From JAYWIG01 sp043789035 (GTDB lineage: Bacteria > Pseudomonadota > Gammaproteobacteria > Burkholderiales > Burkholderiaceae_E), in the NCBI GenBank assembly GCA_043789035.1, contig JAYWIG010000357.1, positions 1 through 23,409 on the forward strand: DNA of 23,409 nt, read 5' to 3'. Shown here piece after piece: positions 16,249 to 23,409 of this stretch. The number at the start of each line of letters is the position of its first letter. Within the stretch, counting starts at the first letter, position 1. The notes beneath the pieces are model-generated. The model did not search any database. It saw only the letters and a list, made by a program, of their open reading frames with translations, and was not told the origin of the DNA. Made by a program: the position numbers and the translations under genes.

Positions 16249-17130
16249 TCACTTTGACCTATCCGCAATCACAGTCGCTAACTGCGGAACCAGTTTTTGC
16301 CCATGGCCGTCTTGTACCGCAATCTCTAAGGTACGCTGAATAGCATCGGCGATATTGCGATCGGCCCCACTATCCTGCGCCATGGTGTTGTAGTAGCCCA
16401 AGTCTTTCAGTGCATTGGCGATGGAAAATTGCAAATTGCTAGAGTCGCCGTTCAGTAAAAATGGCTTAATCCGCTCCAGCGCAACACCGGCACCGCCGCC
16501 TTTGCTCAGCACTTCCACAAAGGTTGCCAAATCAATGCCATCGATTTTGGCTGATGCAGCAGCTTCGGCTAAAACCGCAATCGTCCCCAATGCCACGTAG
16601 TTGTGAAGTAACTTCATTCGATGGCCAGCGCCTATTGCCCCGGCATGGGTAATATTTTCGGCAAAACATTGCAGAACCGGTTTGCATCGTTCAAACAAGG
16701 CAGGATCACCGCCAACCAACAAATTCAACTTGCCCAGCGCCGCTTCTTTGGGCGTTCGTGTCATAGGTGAATCAAGAAATAAACCGCCCGCAGCCATCAC
16801 GCTTTTAGCAACTTTGTCGGTCGAGGTTGGAATAGCGGTTGAACAATCGATAATAATGGTGCCGGGCTTCATCCCATTGAGAACACCATCGTCCCCAAGC
16901 AGCACCGATTCAACCTGTGGAGAGCCTGTGACTACCAAAATCACCATGTCAACTTGCGCGGCCAAATTGCTCGGGGTTTTTGCGGTTTTAGCACCGACAG
17001 CAACCAAATCGACTAGCGGTTGATTACCCTCATGCTCTAAAAGCACCAGCGAATGGCCATGCTTGAGCAAATTAGTGGCAATTCCGTGACCCATGAAGCC
17101 AATACCTATCATGCCGATTTTTTGTGTCAT
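16249..17130 (-). CDS. NAD(P)-dependent oxidoreductase, 3-hydroxyisobutyrate dehydrogenase superfamily
   Basis: This is a 293-residue beta-hydroxyacid dehydrogenase. The Rossmann fingerprint G-I-G-F-M-G is at residues 9-14. The family lysine is in H-R-M-K-L-L-H-N-Y (Lys173, with Asn177 four residues on). The C-terminal all-helical domain has the usual K-D-L-G-Y at the interdomain helix. The substrate loop after the second domain boundary reads D-S-P-M-T-R-T-P-K-E-A (120-130) instead of the classic D-A-P-V-S-G-G-x-x-G-A of 3-hydroxyisobutyrate and tartronate-semialdehyde enzymes, so the substrate is probably different. It is divergent from the binding-protein gene at 17235 and convergent with the PIN-domain gene. 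Its likely role is oxidation or reduction of a small hydroxy acid belonging with the neighbouring uptake cluster (inferred). Confidence 0.9.
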   Translation of the reverse strand: MTQKIGMIGIGFMGHGIATNLLKHGHSLVLLEHEGNQPLVDLVAVGAKTAKTPSNLAAQVDMVILVVTGSPQVESVLLGDDGVLNGMKPGTIIIDCSTAIPTSTDKVAKSVMAAGGLFLDSPMTRTPKEAALGKLNLLVGGDPALFERCKPVLQCFAENITHAGAIGAGHRMKLLHNYVALGTIAVLAEAAASAKIDGIDLATFVEVLSKGGGAGVALERIKPFLLNGDSSNLQFSIANALKDLGYYNTMAQDSGADRNIADAIQRTLEIAVQDGHGQKLVPQLATVIADRSK

Positions 17131-17181
17131 AACGCTTAAACCTATTTTTTAGATGTTTCGAGATTGTACGATTGGGCTTGT

Positions 17182-17210
17182 TTGCCATGCGTTTATCATC
17201 ACCATACTTA
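17182..17210 (+). promoter_or_regulatory. Possible promoter of the binding-protein gene
   Basis: TTGCCA (17182-17187) and TACTTA (17205-17210) are separated by 17 bases, followed by an AT-rich stretch and the ribosome-binding site GGAG at 17223-17226 before the ATG at 17235. The -10 match is only partial. Confidence 0.35.
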
Positions 17211-17234
17211 TTTTTATAAACTGGAGACACCTTA

Positions 17235-18401
17235 ATGCAAACAACCGTGAGAACCCTTTTCAGCACTGCTTTGATCGCGGGCTCAGTTTTATACGCTGGC
17301 GGCCTATTCGCTCAACAAGCAGCCCAGCAGACTGTCAACATCGCCAATATCGTCGAATTGTCGGGCGCGGGTGCTACCTCTGGCACTAACTTTAAGAATG
17401 GCGTTGAGCTGGCCGTCAAAGAGATTAATGCAGTAGGCGGCATTTTGGGCCGCAAAATTCAAAGCACTACTGCAGATACTCAAACCAACCCAGGTATTGC
17501 CAAGGCGCTGACGCAAAAAGCCATCGACCAAGACGTATTTGCAGTCTTTGGCCCAGTATTCTCAGGCTCAATAATGGTGAGCATGGCCGAAACTCGCCGC
17601 GCCGAAATTCCTAACTTCACCGGTGGCGAGGCTGCCAGCATCACCATGCAAGGCAACCCTTATGTTTTTCGCACGAGCTTTACCCAAGCCACCGCCATGC
17701 CTAAGATTGCTCGCTACATTACCGATCAGGCCAAGGTAAAAACCCTCGCGTTGATCTACGTGAATAACGACTTTGGCAAAGGCGGGCGCGAAATGTTAAT
17801 GAAGGCGCTTGAAAAATCCAATACCAAAGTGGTTGCCGATATTTCGACCGATTCTGGTCAAGTCGACTTTTCTGCCGCAGTGATTAAAGCCAAGCAGAGC
17901 AATGCCGATGCCTTATTCGTTTATACCAACGAAGAAGAGGCCGCCCGGGCCTTGCGCGAGTTGCGCAAACAAGGCTGGAATAAGCCAATCATCGGCGAAA
18001 CCGTATTAACGAGCCAAAAAGTGATTGAACTTGCTGGCGAAGCCGCTAACGGCGCAGTCGCCCATGTTGGCTTAACTGTCGACGCCCCTCTTCCCGCAAT
18101 TCGCGCCTTCCGTGCGAAGTTTGAGAAAGAGTACAAATACATTTCAGATCACAACGGTTTGAAAGGTTACTCAGGCGTTTATGCATTGAAAGCAGCGATT
18201 GAAAAAGTCGGCAAGTTCGACAAGAAATTGGTTGCTAAAGCCATGCACACTTTGAAAGTCAAAGCGGTTGACCAACCTGGTATATTGATGGACGTGGAAT
18301 TCGATGCTAATGGTGATCTTGACCGTGAAAGCTTCATGACCGAAGTGCGTAACGGCAAGCAAGAAATTACCGGCATCTTGCCCGCTCTGAGCAAAAAGTA
18401 A
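17235..18401 (+). CDS. ABC transporter substrate-binding protein, branched-chain-amino-acid (LivK-like) family
   Basis: This is a 388-residue periplasmic binding protein. A signal peptide (1-26, ending L-F-A before Gln27) is followed by the family start V-N-I-A-N-I-V-E-L-S-G-A-G-A and N-F-K-N-G-V-E-L-A-V-K-E-I-N-A, then G-R-K-I-Q-S-T-T-A-D-T-Q-T-N-P. Later landmarks are V-F-G-P-V-F-S-G-S, F-R-T-S-F-T-Q, Y-V-N-N-D-F-G-K-G and Y-S-G-V-Y-A-L-K-A-A-I. GGAG lies eight bases before the ATG. No permease or ATPase gene is in the window, so it either uses components encoded elsewhere or is an orphan receptor, which is common in Burkholderiales. LivK-like proteins in such settings often bind aromatic or other organic acids rather than amino acids. 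It is the first gene of a rightward run. Confidence 0.92.
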   Translation: MQTTVRTLFSTALIAGSVLYAGGLFAQQAAQQTVNIANIVELSGAGATSGTNFKNGVELAVKEINAVGGILGRKIQSTTADTQTNPGIAKALTQKAIDQDVFAVFGPVFSGSIMVSMAETRRAEIPNFTGGEAASITMQGNPYVFRTSFTQATAMPKIARYITDQAKVKTLALIYVNNDFGKGGREMLMKALEKSNTKVVADISTDSGQVDFSAAVIKAKQSNADALFVYTNEEEAARALRELRKQGWNKPIIGETVLTSQKVIELAGEAANGAVAHVGLTVDAPLPAIRAFRAKFEKEYKYISDHNGLKGYSGVYALKAAIEKVGKFDKKLVAKAMHTLKVKAVDQPGILMDVEFDANGDLDRESFMTEVRNGKQEITGILPALSKK

Positions 18402-18416
18402 GTAGTTTTTTTCGAC

Positions 18417-19244
18417 GTGAGTATTTTCGACGAAGCAAAAATCGACTGCCATAACCATGTGTTAGACCCAGTTCGATTTCCCTACGCCAGCGACGTTGCC
18501 TATCGCCCAGCAGGCCAAGAAATTGGCGCATTGGCACAGTACCAAGAAGTAATGAATAGTTACAACGTCGCTCATTCATTGCTAGTAGGCCCAAACTCGG
18601 GTTACGGTTTAGATAACCGATGTTTGATCGATGTACTCGCGCGAGGCAAAGGCCGGTTTAAAGGCATTGCCGTTGTACCCAATGACGTTGGCCAAGAAGA
18701 GCTTGCAAGGCTGAAATCACTAGGCGTCATCGGCATTGCTTTTAATGCCACGATATTTGGCCCTGCACACTATGCCAACACTGCACCACTGCTCAAACAT
18801 CTCGAAGCCCTTGACATGTTTTTACAGCTTCAGTTTGAGGGCGACCAGTTGCTTGGCCTGTTGCCGTTAATCGAACAATCGAGCGTTAAACTTCTCATCG
18901 ATCATTGCGGCAGGCCATCGCCACAAGCAGGTTTGGAATCGACCGCTTTTACTGCGCTACTAGCGTTAGGTAAAAATAGGCGAGCAACCATCAAGCTATC
19001 TGGGTTACAAAAGTTTTCGCATCAAATGCCCAGCTATGATGACGTTAAACCTTTCGTCTATTCACTCATTGACGCTTATGGATTAGATGCTTGCGTGTGG
19101 GCTTCCGATTGGCCTTTTCTGAAGGCACCGGAACGGCTAGATTACGGCCCTTTGCTACGATTTTTCGAACGCTTAATGCCTGATATTAATGATAGAAAAA
19201 AGGTTCTTTGGGACACCCCAAAAAGACTCTTTGAATTTAACTAA
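18417..19244 (+). CDS. Amidohydrolase family protein, PDC-hydrolase-like
   Basis: This is a 275-residue metal-dependent hydrolase of the amidohydrolase_2 type, related to 2-pyrone-4,6-dicarboxylate lactonase (LigI). Visible ligands are H12-x-H14 in D-C-H-N-H-V, His163 in I-D-H-C-G-R-P and Asp231 in A-S-D-W-P-F, the last being the base that activates water in this superfamily. The start is GTG at 18417, 15 bases behind the binding-protein gene; the first ATG would remove the metal-binding H-x-H. The likely reaction is hydrolysis of a lactone or related ring of a carboxylic acid. Together with the binding protein this suggests uptake and breakdown of one compound, whose identity cannot be told. 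Confidence 0.88.
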   Translation: MSIFDEAKIDCHNHVLDPVRFPYASDVAYRPAGQEIGALAQYQEVMNSYNVAHSLLVGPNSGYGLDNRCLIDVLARGKGRFKGIAVVPNDVGQEELARLKSLGVIGIAFNATIFGPAHYANTAPLLKHLEALDMFLQLQFEGDQLLGLLPLIEQSSVKLLIDHCGRPSPQAGLESTAFTALLALGKNRRATIKLSGLQKFSHQMPSYDDVKPFVYSLIDAYGLDACVWASDWPFLKAPERLDYGPLLRFFERLMPDINDRKKVLWDTPKRLFEFN

Positions 19245-19257
19245 CTTCAACGTAAAC

Positions 19258-20376
19258 ATGACAACCGCCTCTTCCTCTTTACTGCGCTACTCAAAAATAG
19301 TTAGTCCATTGCCTTCGACCGTGCCCTTTGTGGGGCCGGAAACGCAAGAGCGTATGCGAGGTGCTGCATTTAAAGCTCGCATAGGCGCCAATGAGAATGT
19401 GTTTGGCCCATCGCCCTTAGCAATAGCAGCCATGCAAAAAGCGGCCAGCGAATGCTGGATGTACGGTGACCCAGAAAACCATGAATTAAAAGTTGCACTT
19501 GCTAAGCAGCTTGGCGTACATGCTAACAACATCGTCATTGGCGAAGGCATTGATTCACTTTTCGGCTACACAGTTCGGCAGTTTATTGAGCCAGGCGATT
19601 CTGTGGTGACCTCCCTAGGTGCCTACCCAACATTTAACTTTCACGTCACTGGATTTGCTGGCAGGATAGTCACCGTACCTTATGTGAATGACAAAGAAGA
19701 CCCGCAATCATTGCTCGATGCAGCAAAAACCTGCGCGCCTAAGCTTATATACTTTGCGAACCCTGATAACCCCATGGGCTCGTGGTGGAGTGCAAATGAA
19801 ACACAACGCTTAATTGACGCCATTCCACAAGGCACCGTACTGGTTCTGGACGAAGCTTATAGCGAATTCGCGCCACCCCATACCTTACCTGCGATTGACG
19901 TGAGTAACCCACAAGTTATTCGTTTTCGTACTTTCTCAAAGGCATGGGGCATGGCTGGTGCGCGAATTGCTTACGCAATCGCCGAAGAATCAGTCGCAAA
20001 AAGTTTCGACAAGATTCGTAATCACTTTTCGGTAAACCGAATTGCACAAGCCGGTGCACTTGCCTCGTTAACGGACACTGAGCACCTTAAAAATACAGTC
20101 GCCCGTATACGAGTTTCGTTAGAGAAAATCGCCCAAATTGCCCGCAATAATCAGCTAAAGCCCTTACCTACTGCAACCAACTTTATCACCATCGATTGCA
20201 TGCGCGACGGCGTATTTGCTAAGCGTGTTCTCGATGGATTGATTGCCCGAGGTGTGTTTGTGCGTATGCCAGGCGTTGCGCCACTCAATCGCGCCATTCG
20301 GATATCGGCGGGTAGCGATGCTGATATTGCAGTGTTCGAAGCCATGTTGCCTTTAGCGCTGAGTGACGCAAATTAG
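19258..20376 (+). CDS. PLP-dependent class I/II aminotransferase, HisC-like
   Basis: This is a 372-residue fold-type-I aminotransferase resembling histidinol-phosphate aminotransferases. It shows A-N-E-N-V-F-G-P-S-P near the N-terminus, Y-G-D-P-E-N-H-E-L, a G-E-G-I-D phosphate-cup segment, N-P-D-N-P-M-G, D-E-A-Y-S-E-F and the PLP lysine Lys228 in F-S-K-A-W-G-M-A-G-A-R, with R-I-S-A-G near the end. An in-frame ATG at 19189 would extend it into the previous gene, but the ATG at 19258, 13 bases behind that gene, fits the family length better. Because his genes are absent around it and catabolic genes are next to it, true HisC function is doubtful; a paralogue acting on another amino acid is more likely. 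Confidence 0.9.
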   Translation: MTTASSSLLRYSKIVSPLPSTVPFVGPETQERMRGAAFKARIGANENVFGPSPLAIAAMQKAASECWMYGDPENHELKVALAKQLGVHANNIVIGEGIDSLFGYTVRQFIEPGDSVVTSLGAYPTFNFHVTGFAGRIVTVPYVNDKEDPQSLLDAAKTCAPKLIYFANPDNPMGSWWSANETQRLIDAIPQGTVLVLDEAYSEFAPPHTLPAIDVSNPQVIRFRTFSKAWGMAGARIAYAIAEESVAKSFDKIRNHFSVNRIAQAGALASLTDTEHLKNTVARIRVSLEKIAQIARNNQLKPLPTATNFITIDCMRDGVFAKRVLDGLIARGVFVRMPGVAPLNRAIRISAGSDADIAVFEAMLPLALSDAN

Positions 20377-20419
20377 CGACACCAATCAAAACTAAAATTC
20401 ATCTTAATAAGACTTCACC

Positions 20420-21247
20420 ATGCCTGCCAAATACGCCGTAATAGGCAACCCGATTGTTCAAAGTAAATCTCCGATTATTCACACGCATTTTGCCAAAATC
20501 ACCGCACAAGATTTGGTTTACACCAAACTCGAAGGTCAACTCGGCGAAGGTGGCTTCAAAGCATCCGTCGATGCATTTCGCGCTGCTGGCGGCAGTGGAA
20601 TGAATGTCACAGCACCGTTTAAACTTGATGCCTTTGCCTACGCCACGCAAGCATCAGACAGAGCTAAGCAAGCTGGTGCTGTGAACGCCTTGAAGTTTGT
20701 TGGCGATGAGGTGTTTGCAGAAAACTTTGATGGCCTAGGGCTGGTTCGCGATATCGAAAAGAATTTGAAGCGCCCGATTGAAGGCGCACGAATTTTGTTG
20801 TTAGGTGCAGGCGGCGCTACCCGTGGTGCCATCATGCCAATCTTAGAAAAGCAGCCTGCGTTACTAGTCATCGCAAATCGCACGGTTGAAAAAGCTCTAT
20901 TGCTTGCGAATCAATACGCAATCAATGGCAACGTCAAAGGCAATAGCTTCGAAGCACTTGAAGGCCAAACTTTCGACATCATTCTGAATGCCACTTCCGC
21001 CAGCTTAATTGCGCAATGCCCCTCAGTACCGGCAAGCGTTTTTACAAGCACTTCGTTAGCGTATGAACTTGCCTACGGTAAGGGCCTCACACCATTCTTA
21101 CAACTCGCCAAAGCCTCTGGCGTTGTGCAAGTTGCGGATGGTGTAGGCATGTTGGTAGAGCAAGCCGCCGAAGGTTTCTTCTGGTGGCGTGGTGTACGCC
21201 CCGATACTCAGGCGATAATTCAGGAATTATCAATCCCACTCAAGTAG
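20420..21247 (+). CDS. aroE: Shikimate dehydrogenase family protein
   Basis: This is a 275-residue NADP(H)-dependent dehydrogenase of the AroE family. Substrate-domain landmarks: G-N-P-I-V-Q-S-K-S-P-I-I-H (9-21), N-V-T-A-P-F-K with the catalytic lysine Lys68, and G-A-V-N-A-L (Asn89). The catalytic Asp104 lies in E-N-F-D-G-L-G, where most AroE proteins have N-T-D-G-x-G. The cofactor site has G-A-G-G-A-T-R-G (129-136) and A-N-R-T (152-155). The end has D-G-V-G-M-L-V-E-Q-A-A with Gln248. It could be the biosynthetic aroE or a paralogue using quinate or a similar acid. The setting behind binding-protein, hydrolase and aminotransferase genes, and Phe at a position that contacts the substrate in E. 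coli AroE (Thr101), leave the latter open. Confidence 0.9.
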   Translation: MPAKYAVIGNPIVQSKSPIIHTHFAKITAQDLVYTKLEGQLGEGGFKASVDAFRAAGGSGMNVTAPFKLDAFAYATQASDRAKQAGAVNALKFVGDEVFAENFDGLGLVRDIEKNLKRPIEGARILLLGAGGATRGAIMPILEKQPALLVIANRTVEKALLLANQYAINGNVKGNSFEALEGQTFDIILNATSASLIAQCPSVPASVFTSTSLAYELAYGKGLTPFLQLAKASGVVQVADGVGMLVEQAAEGFFWWRGVRPDTQAIIQELSIPLK

Positions 21248-21260
21248 CAACTGACGCCAC

Positions 21261-22949
21261 ATGAAAATACGAAGCCTCCACTTAAAGAACTTTAAAAGGT
21301 TCTCGGATTTAGATATTTCTGACATTCCAGATTCTTCGAAACTCGTATTACTGGTTGGCAGTAATGGCTCGGGTAAGAGCTCGATTTTTGATGCATTGAA
21401 ATTACTCTCCAACGTGCACGTGGCTTCCAAAAACGCATATTACGGAGGCGGAATACAGACATCTTTTGATTATTATCAAAAAGTTCTTGGCGAACCCATT
21501 TCTATATGGGCTAAAACAGACTTGGGTGAGCTGCAATTTAACCCTACCACTCAATTGCTGTTCCACGAAAACCCACTAGGAGCGAATATTTATGGTCGTA
21601 GCAGTCTTAGAGTAATTCCGCAGCTTAAACAAAACCCTAATGGAAACTTCGACATCGATTTAAACGGTGACGGGCCAGCTCGTCTAACCGCCTTAGATGA
21701 ACGGTTTCACACTGACGCCGCCATTTTTACAAACAGTATTAACAAAGCATTAAGAGAGCCTGTCTTTGCCAACGAAAGCGTTGATACCAAAGCGATTTTC
21801 CAGACTTTTATCGAACCCATAAATTCCGCTTTAGTTCGGGTATTTTCTGGTACTCAAGACCTAGTTCCGCAGCTGCGTCAGTTTGAAGACGCAACACCAA
21901 CTGAACCACCAAAGCTGATCTTTCAAAAAGGCAATAGCCAGTTTAATTTTGATCTTTTAAGTCATGGAGAAAAACAAGTTGTCATTTCAATTCTTAATTT
22001 TTCTGTTCGCAAAGAATTTTTGCGCGGGAAGGTGATTTTTATCGACGAGCTGGATGCACACATGCACACAGCACTTCAAAAAACACTGATTGAAGAAATC
22101 GTTTCTCATTGGATTGCTGTTGACTCCCAGCTTTGGGTCGCATCTCATTCACTGGGGTTCATTGAATTTGCAACGGCGAGCAACGTTGCCTCGATTATCG
22201 ATTTAGATGAGTTAAATTTTGATTTGCCACAACGCTTAGCTCCGGAAGAAAAATCTAACCCTGATCTATTCAATGTCGCAATATCTAGCGATACTTTAAG
22301 AGTACTCATCAATAACCGTATCGTAGTGTTTGTGGAGAATCAGGACATCTACTATTTAGCGCCAATCATTAACGACTCAAACCGGATTGCGATTGCAGCA
22401 AGAGACAAATACAACGCTATCAATCAGCAAAAGCTCATTGCCAAGTCGATTTGCCTTGTCGACAAAGACTTTGTTACTCAGACCGAGCGAACCAGTTTAT
22501 TAGAGCACCACATTGGTTTACGGATGCTGGATATGTATTCAATTGAGAATTATCTTTTTCATCCAAAAAACATTGAGGAATTGATGCAAGGAAAAGGTTT
22601 GCAATTTGACATTCATGAATATCAAAAGGCGTGGTTAGTTGAAGGTCCCAAAGTTGTAGAAGATTTAGCAAGCCGCAAAGGTCTAGGTGGTGCTAGAGCG
22701 AGCTACGCGTTCTATTCAGAAACTGATCAGCAAACTCAAAAAAAGAAAAAGCAATTTAACGATGCTGGCACCGATGAAATAATCGACGCTTTAAAGTCGG
22801 GCGACTTTGAGCAGCTGTTTGAATACATCCCTGCAAAAAATTACGGTAGCAAATCAAAAACGCTTGTAAGCAACTTTAGCAAAGCTGAGCTAGCTTCAAC
22901 GGATTGGTTCAAAAAGAAGATTCTCAGTCTTTTGGACCGAGAATCTTGA
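21261..22949 (+). CDS. AAA-type ATPase fused to DUF4435/TOPRIM-like domain, PARIS-like (AriA-AriB fusion)
   Basis: This is a 562-residue protein with two parts. Residues 1-320 form an ABC/SMC-type ATPase of the AAA_15/AAA_21 kind: an N-terminal strand I-R-S-L-H-L-K-N-F-K-R-F, Walker A GSNGSGKSS (33-41), signature L-L-S-H-G-E-K-Q (232-239), Walker B V-I-F-I-D-E-L-D-A-H-M-H (258-269) and a switch A-S-H-S (294-297). Residues about 340-555 look like DUF4435, a TOPRIM-type nuclease: V-V-F-V-E-N with Glu359, C-L-V-D-K-D-F with Asp401 and Asp403, then M-Y-S-I-E-N-Y-L (425-432). In the PARIS anti-phage system these parts are separate proteins, AriA (ATPase) and AriB (DUF4435 effector), and merged forms are known. 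The gene begins 13 bases behind aroE with no clear ribosome-binding site and is visibly richer in A/T than its neighbours. The alternative is an OLD-like nuclease, but the Y-S-I-E-N-Y pattern favours DUF4435. Confidence 0.85.
   Translation: MKIRSLHLKNFKRFSDLDISDIPDSSKLVLLVGSNGSGKSSIFDALKLLSNVHVASKNAYYGGGIQTSFDYYQKVLGEPISIWAKTDLGELQFNPTTQLLFHENPLGANIYGRSSLRVIPQLKQNPNGNFDIDLNGDGPARLTALDERFHTDAAIFTNSINKALREPVFANESVDTKAIFQTFIEPINSALVRVFSGTQDLVPQLRQFEDATPTEPPKLIFQKGNSQFNFDLLSHGEKQVVISILNFSVRKEFLRGKVIFIDELDAHMHTALQKTLIEEIVSHWIAVDSQLWVASHSLGFIEFATASNVASIIDLDELNFDLPQRLAPEEKSNPDLFNVAISSDTLRVLINNRIVVFVENQDIYYLAPIINDSNRIAIAARDKYNAINQQKLIAKSICLVDKDFVTQTERTSLLEHHIGLRMLDMYSIENYLFHPKNIEELMQGKGLQFDIHEYQKAWLVEGPKVVEDLASRKGLGGARASYAFYSETDQQTQKKKKQFNDAGTDEIIDALKSGDFEQLFEYIPAKNYGSKSKTLVSNFSKAELASTDWFKKKILSLLDRES
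22917..22947. terminator. Bidirectional hairpin terminator
   Basis: AAGATTCTC (22917-22925) pairs with GAGAATCTT (22939-22947). Inside, GTC (22927-22929) can pair with GAC (22935-22937) after one mismatch. On the minus strand the hairpin is followed by CTTCTTTTTG, which fits a terminator for the Hsp20 gene. On the plus strand a T-rich stretch follows a few bases further on. The hairpin overlaps the stop codon of the ATPase gene. Confidence 0.65.
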
Positions 22950-22972
22950 ACTACTTCTTTTTGCTACAACGA

Positions 22973-23395
22973 TTAAGCAATCATCAAACGCTTGGCTGCG
23001 TTGGCTGATTTCTTAGGCAAAGTTAATCGCAACACACCATTTTCATACTGAGCAACTGCCTTTTCGTCGTCGATCTCGGCAGGCAGGGTGAAGCTTCTTG
23101 CGTAAGAACGCTTTGTCCATTCGTCGGCACTTTCTGCGGCGTTCTCATCATCTTTCGCAGTTGCCTTAGTCGCAGCCGAAATTTTCACATCGGAACCGTT
23201 GATTTCAACGTTGATGTCTTCTTTGCCCACTCCTGGAAGCTCTGCCAACAACGTATATTCATTCGCAGCTTCCTTAAACTTCACGCGCATTTCCGACGTG
23301 GTTTCTGGTGCAAAGAAATCGCGTACTAATGCGTTAAAAGGGTCATACGAAGCAGTGGTCGATGCAGCAACTGGGCGATAAAAAAAGCGTGCCAT
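22973..23395 (-). CDS. Small heat-shock protein, Hsp20/alpha-crystallin family
   Basis: This is a 140-residue ATP-independent holdase chaperone that binds unfolding proteins in the cytoplasm. The alpha-crystallin domain spans about residues 35-128, with E-L-P-G-V-x-K-E-D-I-N-V-E-I after the first strands, R-S-F-T-L-P in the middle and the family signature E-N-G-V-L-R-L-T-L-P-K (118-128). A charged loop rich in Asp, Glu and Ala (78-92) lies between strands. The C-terminal tail is short, ending R-L-M-I-A. AGGAGT lies upstream of the ATG on the minus strand (23402-23407), at the window edge, so the promoter is outside. It converges on the ATPase gene and shares the hairpin terminator with it. 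Confidence 0.95.
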   Translation of the reverse strand: MARFFYRPVAASTTASYDPFNALVRDFFAPETTSEMRVKFKEAANEYTLLAELPGVGKEDINVEINGSDVKISAATKATAKDDENAAESADEWTKRSYARSFTLPAEIDDEKAVAQYENGVLRLTLPKKSANAAKRLMIA

Positions 23396-23409
23396 GGTAA
23401 AACTCCTAT

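Noticed and set aside
16224..16260. AGGTC/GACCT inverted repeat between the convergent PIN and dehydrogenase genes
   Set aside because: Only five base pairs with a long loop and no T-tract; too weak to call a terminator.
19189..19257. Longer start for the aminotransferase
   Set aside because: Would overlap the amidohydrolase gene by 56 bases; family length and position favour the ATG at 19258.

Overview
The window reads as chromosomal DNA of a Gram-negative bacterium, most likely a betaproteobacterium of the Burkholderiales type. The signs are an outer-membrane lipoprotein, a TolC-family protein, a Type I secretion system (T1SS) and a LivK-like periplasmic binding protein standing apart from its transporter. 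Base composition is moderate. The lineage is inferred from gene content and style, not from a marker gene.

Left part (1-3465): a non-coding stretch, a surface lipoprotein with a G9 tract inside its coding region (342-2216), and a LuxR-type regulator (2329-3465).

Centre (3626-14944): a divergent T1SS locus. Leftward run a 1773-residue secreted protein (10976-5655) and, directly behind it, a TolC-family outer-membrane channel with an unusual C-terminal extension (5611-3626). Rightward run the LapB/LssB-like ABC exporter (11202-13574) and its HlyD-like adaptor (13571-14944). The large protein is a chain of ten Calx-beta domains. Two of them, near the two ends, are each interrupted at the same place by a DUF1521/MIIA domain, a metal-ion-induced self-cleaving module first described in the rhizobial effector NopE1. 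Both copies keep the cleavage motif GDPHVD. The simplest model is export of an unfolded chain, folding on meeting external calcium, and self-cleavage at two Asp-Pro bonds into pieces of about 213, 1180 and 380 residues. No RTX nonapeptides and no N-terminal retention domain are seen. This is the most interesting system in the window.

Next (14978-16224): two overlapping genes, an unrecognised 257-residue protein and a PIN-domain protein translated from a TTG start, forming a possible nuclease/partner module. A convergent gene of the 3-hydroxyisobutyrate dehydrogenase superfamily follows (17130-16249).

Right part (17235-22949): a tightly packed rightward gene run with a branched-chain-amino-acid-type binding protein, a PDC-hydrolase-like amidohydrolase, a HisC-like aminotransferase, a shikimate dehydrogenase family protein and a single-gene ATPase-DUF4435 protein. 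The last resembles a fusion of the two PARIS anti-phage proteins AriA and AriB. The first four genes, with the divergent dehydrogenase, look like an uptake and metabolism cluster for a small organic acid. A hairpin terminator separates the run from a convergent Hsp20 gene (23395-22973) at the edge.
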